DNA of 64,000 nt from Flavilitoribacter sp020436695 (GTDB lineage Bacteria > Bacteroidota > Bacteroidia > Chitinophagales > Saprospiraceae). Shown here in pieces: positions 27,308 to 36,737 of the stretch. The stretch lies in NCBI GenBank assembly GCA_041392665.1, contig JAWKLQ010000001.1, positions 1 through 64,000 on the forward strand, in the 5' to 3' direction. The stretch's first letter is position 1. Every line of letters starts with the position of its first letter. Under the pieces are notes generated by a model. It saw nothing but the letters and a program-made list of their open reading frames with translations, made no database searches and was not told the DNA's origin. The position numbers and the translations under genes were made by a program.

Positions 27308-28474
27308 TTAGCTTAATGCTGCGGGCTTCCTCGATAACAAAGTATCGAAAACCGCAAAAATCCGTTCAAAATCAGGCTCGGTTAAATTTGAACCACTGGG
27401 CAGGCACAAGCCGATGTCGAATAAATACTCCGCCGTGTTGCTTCCGTAATATAATGCTCGCTTAAAAATAGGTTGCAAATGCATGGGCTTCCATAAGGGA
27501 CGGGCTTCAATGTTTTCTCTTTCCAATGCCAATCGGAAATGTTCACGGGTCAACCCGTGATTAGCATCAGGATCAACTAATATACAACTTAACCATCGAT
27601 TACTAAATAAATCTTCGGCTTCTTCCTGAAATTTGACCTCAAAACCTTCCTGCCGACGGTTATTGAAATAAGTACAATACCGTTCAAAATTGGCCCGGCG
27701 TTGGGCCACTCGTTCTTCGAGAACTTCCATTTGCCCGCGGCCGATACCGGCCAGCACATTGCTCAGACGGTAATTATAGCCGATCTGACTATGTTGATAA
27801 TGCGGTGCAGGATCACGGGCCTGGGTTGCCAAAAATCGAGCCTTTTGAATGAGCGCTTCATCCGACGCCAGAAGCGCTCCTCCTCCACTGGTAGTTATGA
27901 TCTTGTTGCCATTGAAGCTCAGTACGCCCAGATCAGCCAGTGCCCCACAAGCGCTGCCTTTATAGAAGGAACCCAATGCTTCGGCCGCGTCTTCTACAAC
28001 CGGTACTTCATAAGCAGCGGCTAGCGATCTGATTTCATCCATACGGGCAGGCATCCCATAGAGATGAACAGGAATAATGGCCTTAGGGCGTTTGCCTTGC
28101 TTATCCAGAGCTTTCAAGGCTGTTTCCAGTGCTTCCGGATCCATATTCCAGGTACCGGCTTCAGAATCGACAAATACCGGCTCGGCCCCCTGGTATACAA
28201 TGGGGTTGGCGGAGGCCGAAAAGGTCATACTCTGACAAATAACCGTATCACCGGGTTGTACATCTAAAAGGATCAGTGACAGATGCAGGGCAGCTGTACC
28301 ACTGGAAAGTGCCGCTGCGTGTTTGGCACCGGTATAATTTTCCAGATCTGCTTCAAAGCCGTTAACGTGCGGACCGAGCGGGGCGATCCAGTTGGTATCG
28401 AAGGCGTCCTGCACATAAACACTCTCCCGACCGGACATGTGCGGTGTGGAGAGCCATATTTTATGGTTTGACAA
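27308..28474 (-). CDS. DegT/DnrJ/EryC1/StrS aminotransferase, PglE-like
   Basis: A 388-residue PLP enzyme. LSSGTAALHLSL at about 57-68 binds the cofactor phosphate. HLYGMPARMDEI and EDAAEALGS contain the ring-stacking region and Asp, and Lys191 in SFNGNKIITTSGGG forms the Schiff base. In Bacteroidota this sequence type accompanies CapD-like dehydratases and aminates UDP-4-keto-6-deoxy-GlcNAc, making UDP-bacillosamine precursors. It is distinct from the PseC enzyme at 61886. The start is TTG at 28474, giving the normal family N-terminus (KIWLSTPHMSG). It lies 39 bases after the SGNH-type gene. Confidence 0.9.
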   Translation of the reverse strand: MSNHKIWLSTPHMSGRESVYVQDAFDTNWIAPLGPHVNGFEADLENYTGAKHAAALSSGTAALHLSLILLDVQPGDTVICQSMTFSASANPIVYQGAEPVFVDSEAGTWNMDPEALETALKALDKQGKRPKAIIPVHLYGMPARMDEIRSLAAAYEVPVVEDAAEALGSFYKGSACGALADLGVLSFNGNKIITTSGGGALLASDEALIQKARFLATQARDPAPHYQHSQIGYNYRLSNVLAGIGRGQMEVLEERVAQRRANFERYCTYFNNRRQEGFEVKFQEEAEDLFSNRWLSCILVDPDANHGLTREHFRLALERENIEARPLWKPMHLQPIFKRALYYGSNTAEYLFDIGLCLPSGSNLTEPDFERIFAVFDTLLSRKPAALS

Positions 28475-28513
28475 AAGGATATAAATTAAGTATCTAAAAA
28501 AAATCCACCGGAG

Positions 28514-29485
28514 CTATTGCAACAAAAGTTGACTCGCTTGCTCGGCAATGATGATTGAGAGTTTCTCGGCTCCTATTTTGTTGGGATGCACCTTATCGTA
28601 GAAATCTTCACTATCCAAAACCTGCGATAGGTCTATTACAGTAACGGGAGCAATCTTTTGCTCTATTTCAGCAAGATATCGTTGATGATCAAGAGAATCA
28701 ATTTTGCAAAAATCCGGATTAACAGGCATCAATATAGGGACATAGTGAATATTTTTTTGGCGTAAACTTTCATTCACCCGCACCAACACTTCCGCCAACT
28801 GACCATCAACCGGCACCCTCTCCTGTTTACATTGATTTGCCGGGTTCTTTAACTGAGCCCGGTACTTGGGATGTCGCAATCGAGTATAAATATGTGGAAA
28901 AAATAAGCTATGAAAATTAGTGCCGAATGTCTCATTATCCAAGATCGTACGGATGTAATTGTGCAATGAATTTCGAAAAAAAGACCTGGAATCATAGGCA
29001 ACTTTTAATATCGGATCATTGAATATTGGATTTACAGGCGTAAGAATCGCCTTGGATGTTGAATCAATTTCGTAACCATTCATCCTCATATTTAGTGCCT
29101 TGGAATTCATCACGACGGGGCGTTTCTGGAATGCATCATAAGATAGGCATTGAATAATGACTTCCGTACCAGAAGGCAGCTGAGAAAAGAAATGCATACC
29201 TTCCAATGTAGATTGCCCTACGGAAGCCAAGTTGTATGAAAGAGGATGACCCGGCCAGTGCTGACTTACCGTTTTTGCATCCAGCCCGAAGATCGTTCTG
29301 CTATCTCCAAAAATTGCAACCTGCAGAGGACTGTCTACATCATTGAGCACATCAACTATTACCCGATGCCTACTGTAATCACTAGGCAAAGCCCGGACAA
29401 TATGCGGCTGTAACAGCAATAGCAGATAAAGTATTGCTCCAATCGTTAAAACGAACACTGCGATCCTTCGTAGAAAAAGTCCCAT
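28514..29485 (-). CDS. Membrane-anchored SGNH-type protein, AlgJ/AlgX-like O-acetylation partner
   Basis: A 323-residue protein with one N-terminal membrane helix (FVLTIGAILYLLLLL) and a periplasmic domain. The SGNH signature is visible as FGDSRTIFGLD (block I, nucleophile Ser) and DFYDKVHPNKIGAEKL (block V, Asp and His). Such proteins receive acetyl groups from an MBOAT partner and transfer them to the polysaccharide. The MBOAT gene lies six bases upstream, which supports this role. Acetylation of the repeat unit or polymer in the periplasm is inferred. It starts with ATG at 29485. Confidence 0.8.
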   Translation of the reverse strand: MGLFLRRIAVFVLTIGAILYLLLLLQPHIVRALPSDYSRHRVIVDVLNDVDSPLQVAIFGDSRTIFGLDAKTVSQHWPGHPLSYNLASVGQSTLEGMHFFSQLPSGTEVIIQCLSYDAFQKRPVVMNSKALNMRMNGYEIDSTSKAILTPVNPIFNDPILKVAYDSRSFFRNSLHNYIRTILDNETFGTNFHSLFFPHIYTRLRHPKYRAQLKNPANQCKQERVPVDGQLAEVLVRVNESLRQKNIHYVPILMPVNPDFCKIDSLDHQRYLAEIEQKIAPVTVIDLSQVLDSEDFYDKVHPNKIGAEKLSIIIAEQASQLLLQ

Positions 29486-29491
29486 GGCAGT

Positions 29492-30943
29492 TTAAAATTG
29501 AAAGTAGATAAAATCCTGAGGTACACCGGCAAAGAAAAACAGCAGGATCGTGATAATTATTATGATCCCCAATTGAACAAAAGAGCTTTTCCGGGAGATG
29601 CCTTCTAATGCATATTCATGATTTCTATACTTCCACTCCACAGATAATAAGATCACAATCAAGAGCAGTGAAAGAAGAGCATCTGTGTTTTCCCGCCCTT
29701 CTAATTTGGGTATTGTCAACAAAGAAGGTCGAAAAATATTCCGAATATAGGTAAAGGCCGCTGTCATGGATTGTGCACGAAAGAATATCCAGGCAAAAGT
29801 GATCAAGGTAAAAGTTTTCAGCATGAGAGCTAGATCAATCACTTGCCTGCTCCAACTAGTAGCGGAAATATCCCGGGCGTAGTACTTTTTGTTTCTTCCC
29901 AGAATGAAAGAAGGTACAAATAGCAAGGCGTGAAAAGCGCCCCAAAAGATGAATGTCCAATTGGCTCCATGCCAAAAACCACTTACTAAAAATATTATGA
30001 AGACATTCCTTATACCCAGATAAGTACCTTTTCTGGATCCACCCAATGGAATATAAAGATAATCTCTAAACCAGGTAGATAACGAGATGTGCCATCGTCG
30101 CCAAAACTCACCGATATTTCTGGAAAAATATGGAAATCTAAAATTGGTCATTAATCGAATACCGAATAACTTGGAAACGCCAATAGCTATATCCGAATAT
30201 CCGCTAAAATCTCCATAGATCTGGAATGCAAATAATACTATACCCAAAACGAGAAGACTTCCACCTGAATGATCTGAAGCAAAGATATTATTAACAATTG
30301 GGGCGCAATTATCTGCGATCAATACTTTTTTGAATAAGCCCCACAAGATCTGAAAAACGCCCTCCATGGCGAGAGAATAGTCAAATGTTCTTTTTGAATT
30401 GATCTGAGGTAAAAGATTAGAAGCCCTTTCAATCGGGCCAGCAACTAATTGCGGGAAATAGCTGACAAAAGCTGCAAAAGCGATGAAATCTGTTGTAGGT
30501 TCGATCTGTCTTTTATAAACGTCTATCGTATAACTAAGCGTTTGAAAAGTATAAAAACTAATGCCTACCGGAAGTATAATATCGAGATGAGTGGGAGTAA
30601 TGTCAAAGCCAAAAAAGGAGAATCCGGCCACAAAATTGTCAATAAAAAAATTGTAATATTTGAAAAAGCCTAACATCCCCAAGTTTGCACCCAAGCTTAT
30701 CCCCAATAAGAGTTTTCTTCGCTTTTCTTCTTTTGCTCTTGACAATTGAAGGCCGACAAAAAAATCAATTAGAGTACTTATTAAGATCAAAAAGAGAAAA
30801 CGCCAATCCCACCAGCCATAAAAAATATAGCTTGCCACGAAGATCAAAAGATTTTGAGCCTTTAAGTTTTTTTGAACTACAAACCAATATAGTCCAAAGA
30901 CTATGGGAAGAAAAACAGCAAAGTCAAATGAATTAAAGAGCAT
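29492..30943 (-). CDS. MBOAT O-acyltransferase, AlgI-like
   Basis: A 483-residue multi-pass protein. Early motif SYIFYGWWDWRFLFLI, the segment SYFPQLVAGPIERASNLLPQ, then FWRRWHISLSTWFRDYLYIP and the active-site SGFWHGANWTF with His325 are the standard AlgI/DltB-type features. It carries acetyl groups across the inner membrane for polysaccharide O-acetylation, as AlgI does for alginate. The gene pairs with the SGNH-type gene six bases downstream. The YdcF-like gene precedes it by 12 bases, so all three may form one module. Confidence 0.92.
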   Translation of the reverse strand: MLFNSFDFAVFLPIVFGLYWFVVQKNLKAQNLLIFVASYIFYGWWDWRFLFLILISTLIDFFVGLQLSRAKEEKRRKLLLGISLGANLGMLGFFKYYNFFIDNFVAGFSFFGFDITPTHLDIILPVGISFYTFQTLSYTIDVYKRQIEPTTDFIAFAAFVSYFPQLVAGPIERASNLLPQINSKRTFDYSLAMEGVFQILWGLFKKVLIADNCAPIVNNIFASDHSGGSLLVLGIVLFAFQIYGDFSGYSDIAIGVSKLFGIRLMTNFRFPYFSRNIGEFWRRWHISLSTWFRDYLYIPLGGSRKGTYLGIRNVFIIFLVSGFWHGANWTFIFWGAFHALLFVPSFILGRNKKYYARDISATSWSRQVIDLALMLKTFTLITFAWIFFRAQSMTAAFTYIRNIFRPSLLTIPKLEGRENTDALLSLLLIVILLSVEWKYRNHEYALEGISRKSSFVQLGIIIIITILLFFFAGVPQDFIYFQF

Positions 30944-30955
30944 ATTCTTCCTTCT

Positions 30956-31714
30956 CTATTGATTGAAATACGCATGCACCATTCCCGCATACTCATGTAA
31001 CAGTCGCCGGGTCATTTCTATCTTTTTCGTAGAAGGCTTAAACCAAAACGGCTTTTTCCCGGGATCCGGTTTCACCAGAAAACCTGTCGGAGCAGCCACC
31101 GGGTCACATCCAATCTCCCGAAACCAGTACATGGCCCTTGGCATATGAATAGCACTGGTCACCAGGATTAGTGGATGTTTTGTGCCGAAACGAGCAGTAT
31201 ACGCACGGGCCTCCGCCTCCGTATTGTCCGGCTTGGGAAGCATCAGCGTATCCTGCGGTGCCACGCCCAGGCTTACTGCAGTTTGGGCCAGCATAGCGGC
31301 CTGCGACGTACGGTCTGAAGAAGAATAACCGGAACAGATGAGCTTGCCGCGCGTATAGCGGCCATGCAAACGGACGCCCTCAACGATCCTTCCCAGTGCA
31401 TTTTCAGATAACTGACTACTGGGCGGCAGTCCGGGACTGAACGTATGCCCTGCCCCCAACACGAGAATATGCAACTGATCATCCGCCGCACCCGCCCATT
31501 CGTCCTGATCAAATACTGGAAATTTAGCTTCCTGCTTTGCGGTCAACCAGTAAGGAAGTGGTGAAATGGCAATGAGGAAAAACCAGGCGGCCGCATAGTA
31601 GAAGAAGTAGCGACTATATCTATGTTGTCGGTACCGTTGAATTATGGCCAATAGAGCAACGAATAAGAAATGGTAAAGAGGATTTAGTAAGAAGTATGCG
31701 ATCGCATGAATCAT
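30956..31714 (-). CDS. YdcF/ElyC-like DUF218 membrane protein
   Basis: A 252-residue protein with two N-terminal membrane helices (about 1-25 and 37-55) and a DUF218 domain: LHILVLGAGHTFSPGLPP, then KLICSGYSSSDRTSQAAML, NTEAEARAYTARF and LVTSAIHMPRAMYWF. DUF218 proteins such as ElyC and SanA act in envelope biogenesis, some near undecaprenyl-phosphate metabolism; the reaction is unknown. It is upstream of the MBOAT/SGNH pair and probably in the same operon. The ATG at 31714 is clear. Confidence 0.85.
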   Translation of the reverse strand: MIHAIAYFLLNPLYHFLFVALLAIIQRYRQHRYSRYFFYYAAAWFFLIAISPLPYWLTAKQEAKFPVFDQDEWAGAADDQLHILVLGAGHTFSPGLPPSSQLSENALGRIVEGVRLHGRYTRGKLICSGYSSSDRTSQAAMLAQTAVSLGVAPQDTLMLPKPDNTEAEARAYTARFGTKHPLILVTSAIHMPRAMYWFREIGCDPVAAPTGFLVKPDPGKKPFWFKPSTKKIEMTRRLLHEYAGMVHAYFNQ

Positions 31715-31830
31715 ATATGATATAATTGACTACCTCGCACCAAAGTGAGTAGAAAAATTAATATAATGAATAGAGTTTATTAAAGTTTGCGGTGGCGGAA
31801 AGGCCAAGAAGAAAAGATGAGTTGTTCGGT

Positions 31831-31976
31831 GAGCTGCCATATGCGAGATCCGTAGTGCCTATACTGAAGTCCTTTGCCAGAGGCTATAGCCGTCGGAGAG
31901 AGCTTCGGCCTAAGCATACGTACGGTGGTGTGAGAGGCACACCCCGATCAGTCATGGCTGGGGCCGTCTACTCGAT
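31831..31976 (+). mobile_element. Degenerate group II intron 3' end (domains V and VI)
   Basis: GAGCTGCCATATGCGAGATC at 31831-31850, with CGTA following, resembles the 5' half of domain V. CGTACGGTGGTGTGAGAGGC at 31919-31938 is a very typical 3' half. ACCCCGATCAGTCATGGCTG and GGGCCGTCTACTCGAT at 31941-31976 fit domain VI and the intron end. The two halves of domain V are separated by about 64 extra bases, so the copy should not splice. No reverse transcriptase reading frame is next to it. It lies in the 413-base gap between the YdcF-like and sulfotransferase genes, on the opposite strand. Assignment rests on motif memory. Confidence 0.55.
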
Positions 31977-32127
31977 TCCACAACGTTAATATTGATCGCT
32001 AGTCCTCATTTCGCAGTAACATTTACTAACGGATTTGAAACATCAAAATCTTTTTCTTTAAATGGATGCGGCCCAGCTATCAATTTTTCTTAATAACGAT
32101 ATAGCTCACCGGCGGCAATACTTGCAC

Positions 32128-33099
32128 TTACACGCGCCGCAGAACTTTCTTGAGTAGGCTTCTTAACTGTGGGTAGCCTGTAAGGGCAACGCGGATTCCT
32201 GCGAGAATCCCACTCTTCCGTTGAAGGCCTAAACGTTTTGTAGATATATTTTTGTAGCACTGCTCCAATGGAAGCGGTGAATAATTCATTAGCGTATCCA
32301 ATTTGCACAGGTCATCATTCATGTCACTCAGTGAAAAAGCTGCTGTGGATTTCGCTTCAAAATACTTGTCGAACAGAGGCAAATACTCCTGCCAAAATGG
32401 ATGAGAGAGTGGTTCCACCTGAGTGTCAAGGCCTGTAGGTTTGACTTTGGAGGACGGGTGACCAGCAAACCATCTGACATAGCTCTTTGGATCGTTTTCT
32501 TCATATTGGCCAACACCCTTCCAATACTGATCAGAATAGCCTGAAAAATCCAGACCCAAAAAATCGGATAATTGGGAAAAAACGTCAGTGTTGTGTAAAA
32601 TGACATCCTCTAAGCGAATATGCAAGGCGTTCGGGGATTGAAAGCTCCCGATAACATACCTTAGATAGTCAATAGCTGGAGGGACAACGTCTAGATCAGT
32701 GCGATAGTACCTGACAATTTGCTCTTTGCAAAGCCATGTCCTCACATCACGAAGTACATAGATGACTTTATGGGGAATTGTGCGCTGTGTTTCCTGTGGA
32801 TCGAGTGAAATGATCTTATCACCAATGTAACGATAATGTGCCTTCGGGTTATGCTCCGCAAGGAGTGAAGCAAAATTTAGATAGGGTTCGCCTATATTTA
32901 AGCTATTGCGGAAAAATTTCCTGGCTTCCGGCAATTGAGCCAGAATCTGGTTACCGTATTTCGAAATTACGCTTTTGTCCATCCTAGTTTCGTACAACAA
33001 GAATACTTGCGGATGTGAGTTAAGCATTCCAACAAGTGTTGATGTTCCGGTTTTCTGGACACCGTGAACGAAAAGTGGTTGGGGTGTATTTGGCAGCAT
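32128..33099 (-). CDS. Sulfotransferase family protein (no. 1)
   Basis: A 323-residue protein starting at the ATG at 33099, which has the best ribosome site in the region (AAGGAGG, complement at 33104-33110). Longer frames from 33138 or 33147 lack one. The PAPS 5'-phosphosulfate motif GVQKTGTSTL is near the N-terminus and the 3'-phosphate motif is VIYVLRDVRTWLC about 100 residues later. The protein would transfer sulfate from PAPS to a carbohydrate hydroxyl. It is one of seven sulfotransferases in this locus. The acceptor is unknown. It is preceded by a 417-base gap and followed by the intron remnant. Confidence 0.82.
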   Translation of the reverse strand: MLPNTPQPLFVHGVQKTGTSTLVGMLNSHPQVFLLYETRMDKSVISKYGNQILAQLPEARKFFRNSLNIGEPYLNFASLLAEHNPKAHYRYIGDKIISLDPQETQRTIPHKVIYVLRDVRTWLCKEQIVRYYRTDLDVVPPAIDYLRYVIGSFQSPNALHIRLEDVILHNTDVFSQLSDFLGLDFSGYSDQYWKGVGQYEENDPKSYVRWFAGHPSSKVKPTGLDTQVEPLSHPFWQEYLPLFDKYFEAKSTAAFSLSDMNDDLCKLDTLMNYSPLPLEQCYKNISTKRLGLQRKSGILAGIRVALTGYPQLRSLLKKVLRRV

Positions 33100-33516
33100 T
33101 GGGCCTCCTTCGCTAAAGATTGTTCCTGATGATGGCATTCTTGTCAAGTTTCACAAGGTTGTAGATGAGACCTTGAATTATTAGAATTTATTAAAGTTAA
33201 AAACTTAGCTGCGCGCACATGCATAAATGCGAGCCCGAAAGCAGACCCGCATTTTGTGTAAGCCACAACCAATAATGAAAATCTGGTGGTGCACCTACTG
33301 CTTGGGGTATCTCAAGATTCGACTTAGTAAAGCCAATCGCTTGATATCACTGATGCTATGTTCAACTACACTACAAACAACCGAACTGCCCCATGAGTGG
33401 AAGTCTTTCTTTTCTTCAGCCCTCGTACGCACGTATACACGTACACAAGCGAACGGTCGGATTTTAATTTTAATAAACTCTAAATTCTTACCCCTGATGC
33501 ACCGTAGAATAGTACC
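33100..33516. other. 417-base gap, possibly decayed coding sequence
   Basis: No gene can be supported. On the minus strand a frame is open for about 70 codons from directly after the DUF4838 gene to a TAG near 33298, ending VVEHSISDIKRLALL and similar. It has a faint look of a transposase C-terminus but is too weak to call. The plus-strand frame at 33227-33520 has no recognisable content. The gap probably contains the promoter of the sulfotransferase gene. Confidence 0.35.
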
Positions 33517-35589
33517 TTAATTACGTTTTTTAATTGCTTTTAACATTTTTTTGCTGGGTTTAAACTCATACTCAGCGGGGTTTTCATGTATGTCAGCTTC
33601 CTTTATTGTGTACATTCTATTAAAAGCATGCGGTGGAGAATCGGCCAATTTAGTTTGAATGTGCAGTAGAACCTGACTCATCTTTGCATTCAATTTAGCC
33701 TGGCCTGACTCACGACTTCTAGCAAATTGTAACTGTAACTGCTTAAGTTCCAACATCTGTTCTACTACTTCCAATCCAGCCCGATGAAATTGGATGCGTT
33801 CGCTCAGTCGCTGGTCGTCTTTTACCATACTCAATGCAAGGTCCAGTTTTTTATGTGCCAAAGATAACCACTCCTCATTAAAAATCTGATGCATAAAAAA
33901 AGTGCTATAGCCCTCCGGTGTGGTAGCCAGAAGCTCTGCTTTCTTCCGATCTGTCAATTCCCAGTAATCTTGCATGACAAACGCTGCCTCTCCATAGGCA
34001 CGAGCGTAGAAATCTTCCATTATCGCCTCGTACTCCCTGGAGGGATTCCAGACGAGTTGGCTTAGCAAATAGTATTGCGGCAATTGCGTACTCCAATGCC
34101 CCCAATACGTGTCAATCCATAGGCCGATAATACCTTGTTCTACCGCAAATTTCACCTGTTCATAACTTTCTCTAAGTGCAATATCGGGCATTCCTATCTT
34201 GGTTCCGGCATAGCCCGGTATGTTCGGACGCCAGATCAGACGATCAGTTATTCTACTCCAGCCCAAAAACTGTTCCTTCATCGTTTCGAATCGTTCAGAT
34301 TCCAATGAGTCTCGCACATAAAAGTTGTGGACGGAAGCAACAATGACGTTATCGGCTACTTGCGCCTTTACCGGCACCTTGCGCCCTATATCTCCGTAAG
34401 CATGCATCAACACATAATAATCTTCGGCCGGGAATTCGGTTTTAAGGAGTCGAGCCAGCTCATTCGCGAATCTTACATTTCGGTCGGACAAGTTAAAATC
34501 CTTAGCAGTCATAGGTACCTCATCCCATGCCCTGCAATCCGCACATGTACAATGGCCGTGTGTCCATCCATCATTTGATGATGCATTGAAAACTTGTTGT
34601 GAAGGATTTTCTTTTAGTTTCTGTTTTACTTCTACCAGCCATTGCCTCCAAACAGCCGGGTTACTCATACAGAGTTTCACCGTTTTGGGATTTCCGTCCA
34701 GCTCTCTTTTTCCATTAGGCAATAATGCAAAATAATCCAGATGGTCTTCGTGATATTTTTCCCACCATTCGGTGAATCCGTGCCCTCCCTCCACATTCAG
34801 AGAAGAGTACTGTAATCGATTCCTGCGAAGCCAGTCCTTTTCTTCTTCACTGCTTCTCTTAGATCCTAACTCCATAAAATGGAAAACTCCTTCTCTGGAC
34901 CTCAATTGCGGATGATAGCGATAATGAATTGCCGGAATAGAAAGATTAGGCCTTCGGGGATATTCTTCCCAAAGTTCACCCGGCCCCAACCAACGCACCC
35001 CAAGATAATCCTGAAGAAAGGTATAGATCGCATTACAGGTACCATATTCCAGTTGTATTCCTTCGATTATTTTTTTGTCTCCCTGAGCATACATCCCCCC
35101 TTCCAACCAGCGATCCCGTCCGGCGATGATCAGATGACTACCATCAGCATGAATGAGAGTTTCTTCCGGATAGTAAAATGAGAAGTCTACATTGGGAAAA
35201 ATTTGACGAACTGCAGGTTGCACACCCACCCAAATAGCCTTATCTGGCAGTTCGCTTAAGCCCCTAGTAATAACTGGAGGGCGTATTCCCGTAATTTTCT
35301 TAATATAATCAGCAAGTTCTTCTGCACTGGCCAACGTCCGTGGAGGTGCTTCCGGATAAACGATAATAGGTATTGCACCGCGCCCTTGCTCCACCAAAGT
35401 AATCTGATTTGACAAATCCTCCTGCTGTACAAGACCGGGATCATTGGCCTTATGTGTAGGTGGAAGTACAGTTGTCAAGTCTGCCTTAGGATCACTATTA
35501 ACCACTTTTTTACCGCAAGCAGAAAATAAGCACCAAAGGATCAGGCTCACCCATAAAAACTTTTTCTCGATAAGAAGGCTTTTCCTCAT
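33517..35589 (-). CDS. DUF4838 lipoprotein, glycoside-hydrolase-like
   Basis: A 690-residue lipoprotein. The signal VSLILWCLFSAC places the lipidated Cys at residue 25. Residues 60-170 resemble the N-terminal domain of GH67/GH20-type enzymes (EELADYIKKITGIRPPVI, AIWVGVQP). The segment EYGTCNAIYTFLQDYLGVRW and the cysteine-rich THGHCTCADCRAWDEVP (about 350) are typical of DUF4838 proteins. These are assumed to be surface or periplasmic carbohydrate-active proteins with a TIM-barrel-like core; no activity has been established to my knowledge. In a polysaccharide locus it could trim, bind or release the polymer. Start is ATG at 35589. Confidence 0.85.
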   Translation of the reverse strand: MRKSLLIEKKFLWVSLILWCLFSACGKKVVNSDPKADLTTVLPPTHKANDPGLVQQEDLSNQITLVEQGRGAIPIIVYPEAPPRTLASAEELADYIKKITGIRPPVITRGLSELPDKAIWVGVQPAVRQIFPNVDFSFYYPEETLIHADGSHLIIAGRDRWLEGGMYAQGDKKIIEGIQLEYGTCNAIYTFLQDYLGVRWLGPGELWEEYPRRPNLSIPAIHYRYHPQLRSREGVFHFMELGSKRSSEEEKDWLRRNRLQYSSLNVEGGHGFTEWWEKYHEDHLDYFALLPNGKRELDGNPKTVKLCMSNPAVWRQWLVEVKQKLKENPSQQVFNASSNDGWTHGHCTCADCRAWDEVPMTAKDFNLSDRNVRFANELARLLKTEFPAEDYYVLMHAYGDIGRKVPVKAQVADNVIVASVHNFYVRDSLESERFETMKEQFLGWSRITDRLIWRPNIPGYAGTKIGMPDIALRESYEQVKFAVEQGIIGLWIDTYWGHWSTQLPQYYLLSQLVWNPSREYEAIMEDFYARAYGEAAFVMQDYWELTDRKKAELLATTPEGYSTFFMHQIFNEEWLSLAHKKLDLALSMVKDDQRLSERIQFHRAGLEVVEQMLELKQLQLQFARSRESGQAKLNAKMSQVLLHIQTKLADSPPHAFNRMYTIKEADIHENPAEYEFKPSKKMLKAIKKRN

Positions 35590-35678
35590 AATTTAAACGC
35601 TATAATCCTATTACCCCAACTGCTCATTTACTTTCGTTGTTCTTACAAACTGGACTTTAATCCTTTTTTAACAGCCTA

Positions 35679-36737
35679 TTAAATCAACAGTTGATTTTCT
35701 CTTAATAATATAGGAGGAGCATCAACATCACGCAAAAATATCAGGTCGGGCTCAAATTCATACATTTTGAAAGTACGATCAAAAGTAGGATCATTATCTA
35801 ACAGCCGAATCGTGTCTTCGGCAAAAGTTGCCCCCGCAGCAGCGAAACAGATAGAAAAAGCTACATGTCGTACATTCACCTCCGTTACCAATGCTTGTCC
35901 TTCGGCACTTTCTTTAAGATCTACTGTAAAAAAGCCATGTTGAGGCGCATCAACAGCCTTAAAGAGCACGTTCATTGCCCTAACCGCGATTTGAACCAAT
36001 TCAGGTTCATTGAGCAACCTACCAAAAGAAGTATTACCCGTAATGCCCGAAGGAGCTACTTTGGACATGATATAATTGACCCGCTCCCCACAAGCTGCTC
36101 GAACCAATCTTCCTTCATAGTATAATAATTTACAGGCTAGATTACGTCCGGGCAGGTAAGCACTAGCGATAAATTGTTTCACCCCGGGATTGATCGTAAT
36201 CCAATTTTGCAAGGAAGCGCGATCCGTCACTTTCAAAGAACCGAGCCCACTCGATCCGGTAGTACTTCTAATCCAAAATGGATAGGGTAAGGCCTTCTCG
36301 ATGGCAGAAAAGTCTTTGCCGGCCGGATCGATGACCATTGAGGGTGGAACCAGCCCCTCCTCAGCCAGTACCTCCGTCATAGCAGATTTATCCACCAATA
36401 ATTTAGCCAGCTGATAATCAGGAATCAGCGCTTTACATGGTAACGTCTCCTTGGTGGCCTTTTTTGCCCAGGCTATGACCTCCAGTTCCGGCTGGACCAG
36501 GGCGTATCGGATATCATGTTGTTCAATGATCGATTCGATCTTTTCCCAATAATCCGGATATCCCGCGGGAGGCACTAAGTAGCTTTTGTTATAAAGCCCC
36601 GGATCGTATAGATCCCGGGCCAATGGATTAATATCCGTACCTATTAGTTCGTAACGACGGTAACGGCTATACCACCTTAAAGCCCGACTGATACTACGCG
36701 GCGTAGGGCCGCCAACACCGTTGATGAGAATATTCAT
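35679..36737 (-). CDS. ATP-grasp ligase (no. 1), PylC/CarB-like
   Basis: A 352-residue protein. The N-terminal preATP-grasp domain begins MNILINGVGGPTPRSISRAL and contains ELIGTDINP. The ATP-binding loop is PFWIRSTTGSSGLGSLKV (about 150-167), and the metal-binding Glu/Asn lie in VTEVNVRHVAFS near the end. ATP-grasp ligases join a carboxylate to an amine through an acyl-phosphate. In a sugar locus this could add an amino acid to a sugar carboxylate or amino group. Its stop codon shares one base with the next gene's neighbourhood at 36737, so it is coupled to the sugar-transfer-associated ATP-grasp gene upstream. Confidence 0.85.
   Translation of the reverse strand: MNILINGVGGPTPRSISRALRWYSRYRRYELIGTDINPLARDLYDPGLYNKSYLVPPAGYPDYWEKIESIIEQHDIRYALVQPELEVIAWAKKATKETLPCKALIPDYQLAKLLVDKSAMTEVLAEEGLVPPSMVIDPAGKDFSAIEKALPYPFWIRSTTGSSGLGSLKVTDRASLQNWITINPGVKQFIASAYLPGRNLACKLLYYEGRLVRAACGERVNYIMSKVAPSGITGNTSFGRLLNEPELVQIAVRAMNVLFKAVDAPQHGFFTVDLKESAEGQALVTEVNVRHVAFSICFAAAGATFAEDTIRLLDNDPTFDRTFKMYEFEPDLIFLRDVDAPPILLRENQLLI

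Noticed and set aside
31792..31989. 65-codon frame rich in arginine over the gap between the YdcF-like and sulfotransferase genes
   Set aside because: The bases match a group II intron domain V/VI end, which explains the composition better than a protein.
33227..33520. 97-codon plus-strand frame and the opposing 70-codon frame
   Set aside because: Neither has family content strong enough to call; the faint transposase-like ending on the minus strand is not conclusive.
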